A stretch of DNA of 25,758 bases, from positions 1-25,758 of the forward strand of contig CAYXBP010000024.1 of assembly GCA_964463355.1 (NCBI GenBank), written 5' to 3'. The notes beneath the pieces were generated by a model. That model was not told the DNA's origin, did no database searches, and saw only the letters and a list, made by a program, of their open reading frames with translations. Shown in pieces: positions 24,764 through 25,758 of this stretch. A program made the position numbers and the translations under genes. Within the stretch, counting starts at the first letter, position 1; every line of letters begins with the position of its first letter. Origin of the DNA: Firm-04 sp964463355 (GTDB taxonomy: Bacteria > Bacillota > Clostridia > Oscillospirales > Ruminococcaceae).

Positions 24764-24899
24764 GTTGACAGTTTGCGATTGCAAGCGTCTGTCGAAAGGT
24801 AGCACTGCCAAAGGGTCGCCTCGCAGCATTCCTTTCATATGATTGCAGCGCAGTGTTGCCTTGAAATTTATTTTATCATCACGAAAGGATGTAGATTTT
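24764..24899 (+). promoter_or_regulatory. Structured 5' leader of ackA with possible RBS-sequestering switch
   Basis: Hairpin 1 pairs GACAG (24767-24771) with CTGTC (24789-24793) and TTGC (24773-24776) with GCAA (24781-24784) around GATT. An 11-bp helix with two G-U pairs could form between 24798-24808 (GGTAGCACTGC) and 24850-24860 (GCAGTGTTGCC). TCCTTTC (24830-24836) is complementary to the ribosome binding site GAAAGGA (24883-24889). CCTTTC within it is also complementary to an upstream GAAAGG (24794-24799). These pairings compete, as in translational switches. No known riboswitch class is recognised. Confidence 0.35.
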
Positions 24900-25758
24900 A
24901 TGTTGATTCTCGTAGTAAACGCTGGCAGCTCTTCTCTAAAGTATCAGCTGCTGAACATGGATGACGAAAGTGTTCTGGCAAAGGGTAATTGTGACCGTAT
25001 CGGTATTGATGGCCATGTCAGCCACAAAACTGCTGATGGTCGTACTGTGGATGCAGACTGCAATTTCCCCACTCATACCGAAGCATTCCAGAAGCTGGTT
25101 GAGGTGCTGACCACTGGTGATGCAGCAGTGATTCAGAGCATGAATGAGATTTCTGCCGTTGGTCACCGTATTGTGCAGGGTGCTGAGGTCTTTGATCGTC
25201 CTTGTCTTGTTACTCCCGAGATTATTGATCAGATTGATGAATTGCGTGAGCTTGCTCCTGTGCATAATCATGCTCATGCACTTGCGTTGCGCGCATGCTC
25301 TGCCGTGATTCCTGCAACTACACCGCAGGTTGTAGTATTTGATACCGCTTTCCACCAGACCATGCCTCCTAAGGCATATATGTTTGGTCTTCCCTATGAG
25401 GACTACGAGAAATATCATGTTCGTAAGTATGGTTTTCACGGTACTTCTCATCGTTTCGTATCCGCTGCATTGGCTGAGGCGATGGGTAAGGATATCAACG
25501 ATCTGAAGATTGTTTCCTGCCACCTGGGCAATGGTTCTTCCATTACTGCTGTTGATGGCGGCAAGTGCGTAGATACTTCCATGGGCTTCACCCCTCTGGA
25601 TGGTCTGCTGATGGGTACTCGTTGCGGCGCGATTGACCCCTCTGCCGTGACCTTTGTTGCGGATAAGCATGGCTTTACACCGGATGAGATGAGCCAGTAT
25701 ATGAATAAGAAATCTGGCTTCCTTGGTGTTTCTGGCGTGTCCTCCGATAACCGTGATC
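24900..25758 (+). CDS. ackA: Acetate kinase (3' end cut by window)
   Basis: The first 286 codons of acetate kinase, which interconverts acetyl phosphate and ADP with acetate and ATP in fermentative energy metabolism. Family motifs are clear: VVNAGSSSLKY (5-15), GHRIVQG, VVFDTAFHQTMP, RKYGFHGTSHRFVS and SCHLGNGSSITAV-DGGK. The usual length is about 400 residues, so roughly the last quarter lies beyond the window; no defect is seen. AAAGGA lies ten bases before the ATG. The gene has its own promoter and a long leader that may be structured. It is divergent from tmcAL; a phosphotransacetylase gene is not visible next to it. Confidence 0.97.
   Translation, partial: MLILVVNAGSSSLKYQLLNMDDESVLAKGNCDRIGIDGHVSHKTADGRTVDADCNFPTHTEAFQKLVEVLTTGDAAVIQSMNEISAVGHRIVQGAEVFDRPCLVTPEIIDQIDELRELAPVHNHAHALALRACSAVIPATTPQVVVFDTAFHQTMPPKAYMFGLPYEDYEKYHVRKYGFHGTSHRFVSAALAEAMGKDINDLKIVSCHLGNGSSITAVDGGKCVDTSMGFTPLDGLLMGTRCGAIDPSAVTFVADKHGFTPDEMSQYMNKKSGFLGVSGVSSDNRD

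Noticed and set aside
24762..24842. 26-codon ORF in the ackA leader as a leader peptide
   Set aside because: Its ATG lies at or before the predicted transcription start and has no ribosome binding site; the region is better explained as structured RNA.
24936..25670. 244-codon open frame on the - strand
   Set aside because: Antisense shadow of ackA, whose conserved motifs are unmistakable on the + strand.

Overview
The window looks like a chromosomal segment from a Clostridia-class Firmicute, probably a gut Ruminococcaceae/Oscillospiraceae-type organism. Pointers are strong AGGAGG-type ribosome binding sites, TTGACA/TATAAT promoters, a TmcAL (YlbM-type) tRNA acetate ligase gene, a uvrB-x-uvrA cluster and a type I-C CRISPR system with a Firmicutes-style repeat. 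No species can be named from the sequence alone.

Left half (about 150-11,370): a complete type I-C CRISPR-Cas locus, all on the + strand. A WYL-domain transcription factor (153-1121) is followed by cas3, cas5c, cas8c, cas7c, cas4, cas1 and cas2. The genes are packed with short gaps or 1-14 base overlaps. Inside cas8c a strong in-frame ribosome binding site and ATG (5895) mark the separately translated small subunit Cas11c. A 171-base leader precedes an array of 30 identical 33-base repeats and 29 spacers (9296-11283). Five of the 29 spacers are copies of only two sequences, and one spacer reads as part of a single-stranded-DNA-binding protein gene. A hairpin terminator (11340-11367) closes the array.

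Junction (about 11,284-11,930): no intact gene. On the - strand it holds fragments, including a tail resembling a peptidoglycan-binding domain of phage lysins and an ORF with a DECH-helicase-like patch. This looks like decayed mobile DNA between the defence locus and the housekeeping region.

Right half (about 11,930-25,758): a four-helix-type conserved small protein (- strand) is divergent from an AraC-family regulator driven by a perfect consensus promoter. The regulator is followed by a heterodimeric ABC exporter pair with one degenerate ATP site. After a terminator come uvrB, a small membrane protein and uvrA (nucleotide excision repair). Convergent to uvrA is a - strand pair, tmcAL and a YigZ/IMPACT-family gene. 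Divergent from these is ackA (acetate kinase), cut by the window end, whose 136-base leader could fold into alternative structures around the ribosome binding site.

How the parts work together: the cas genes form an adaptation module (Cas4-Cas1-Cas2), a Cascade module (Cas5c-Cas8c-Cas11c-Cas7c, with Cas5c also expected to process the crRNA) and the Cas3 effector, probably under the WYL regulator. The AraC regulator probably controls the exporter pair. Codon choice differs by eye between the cas block (many AGA/ATA codons) and the housekeeping genes (CGT/CGC, few ATA), which fits acquisition of the defence locus by transfer.
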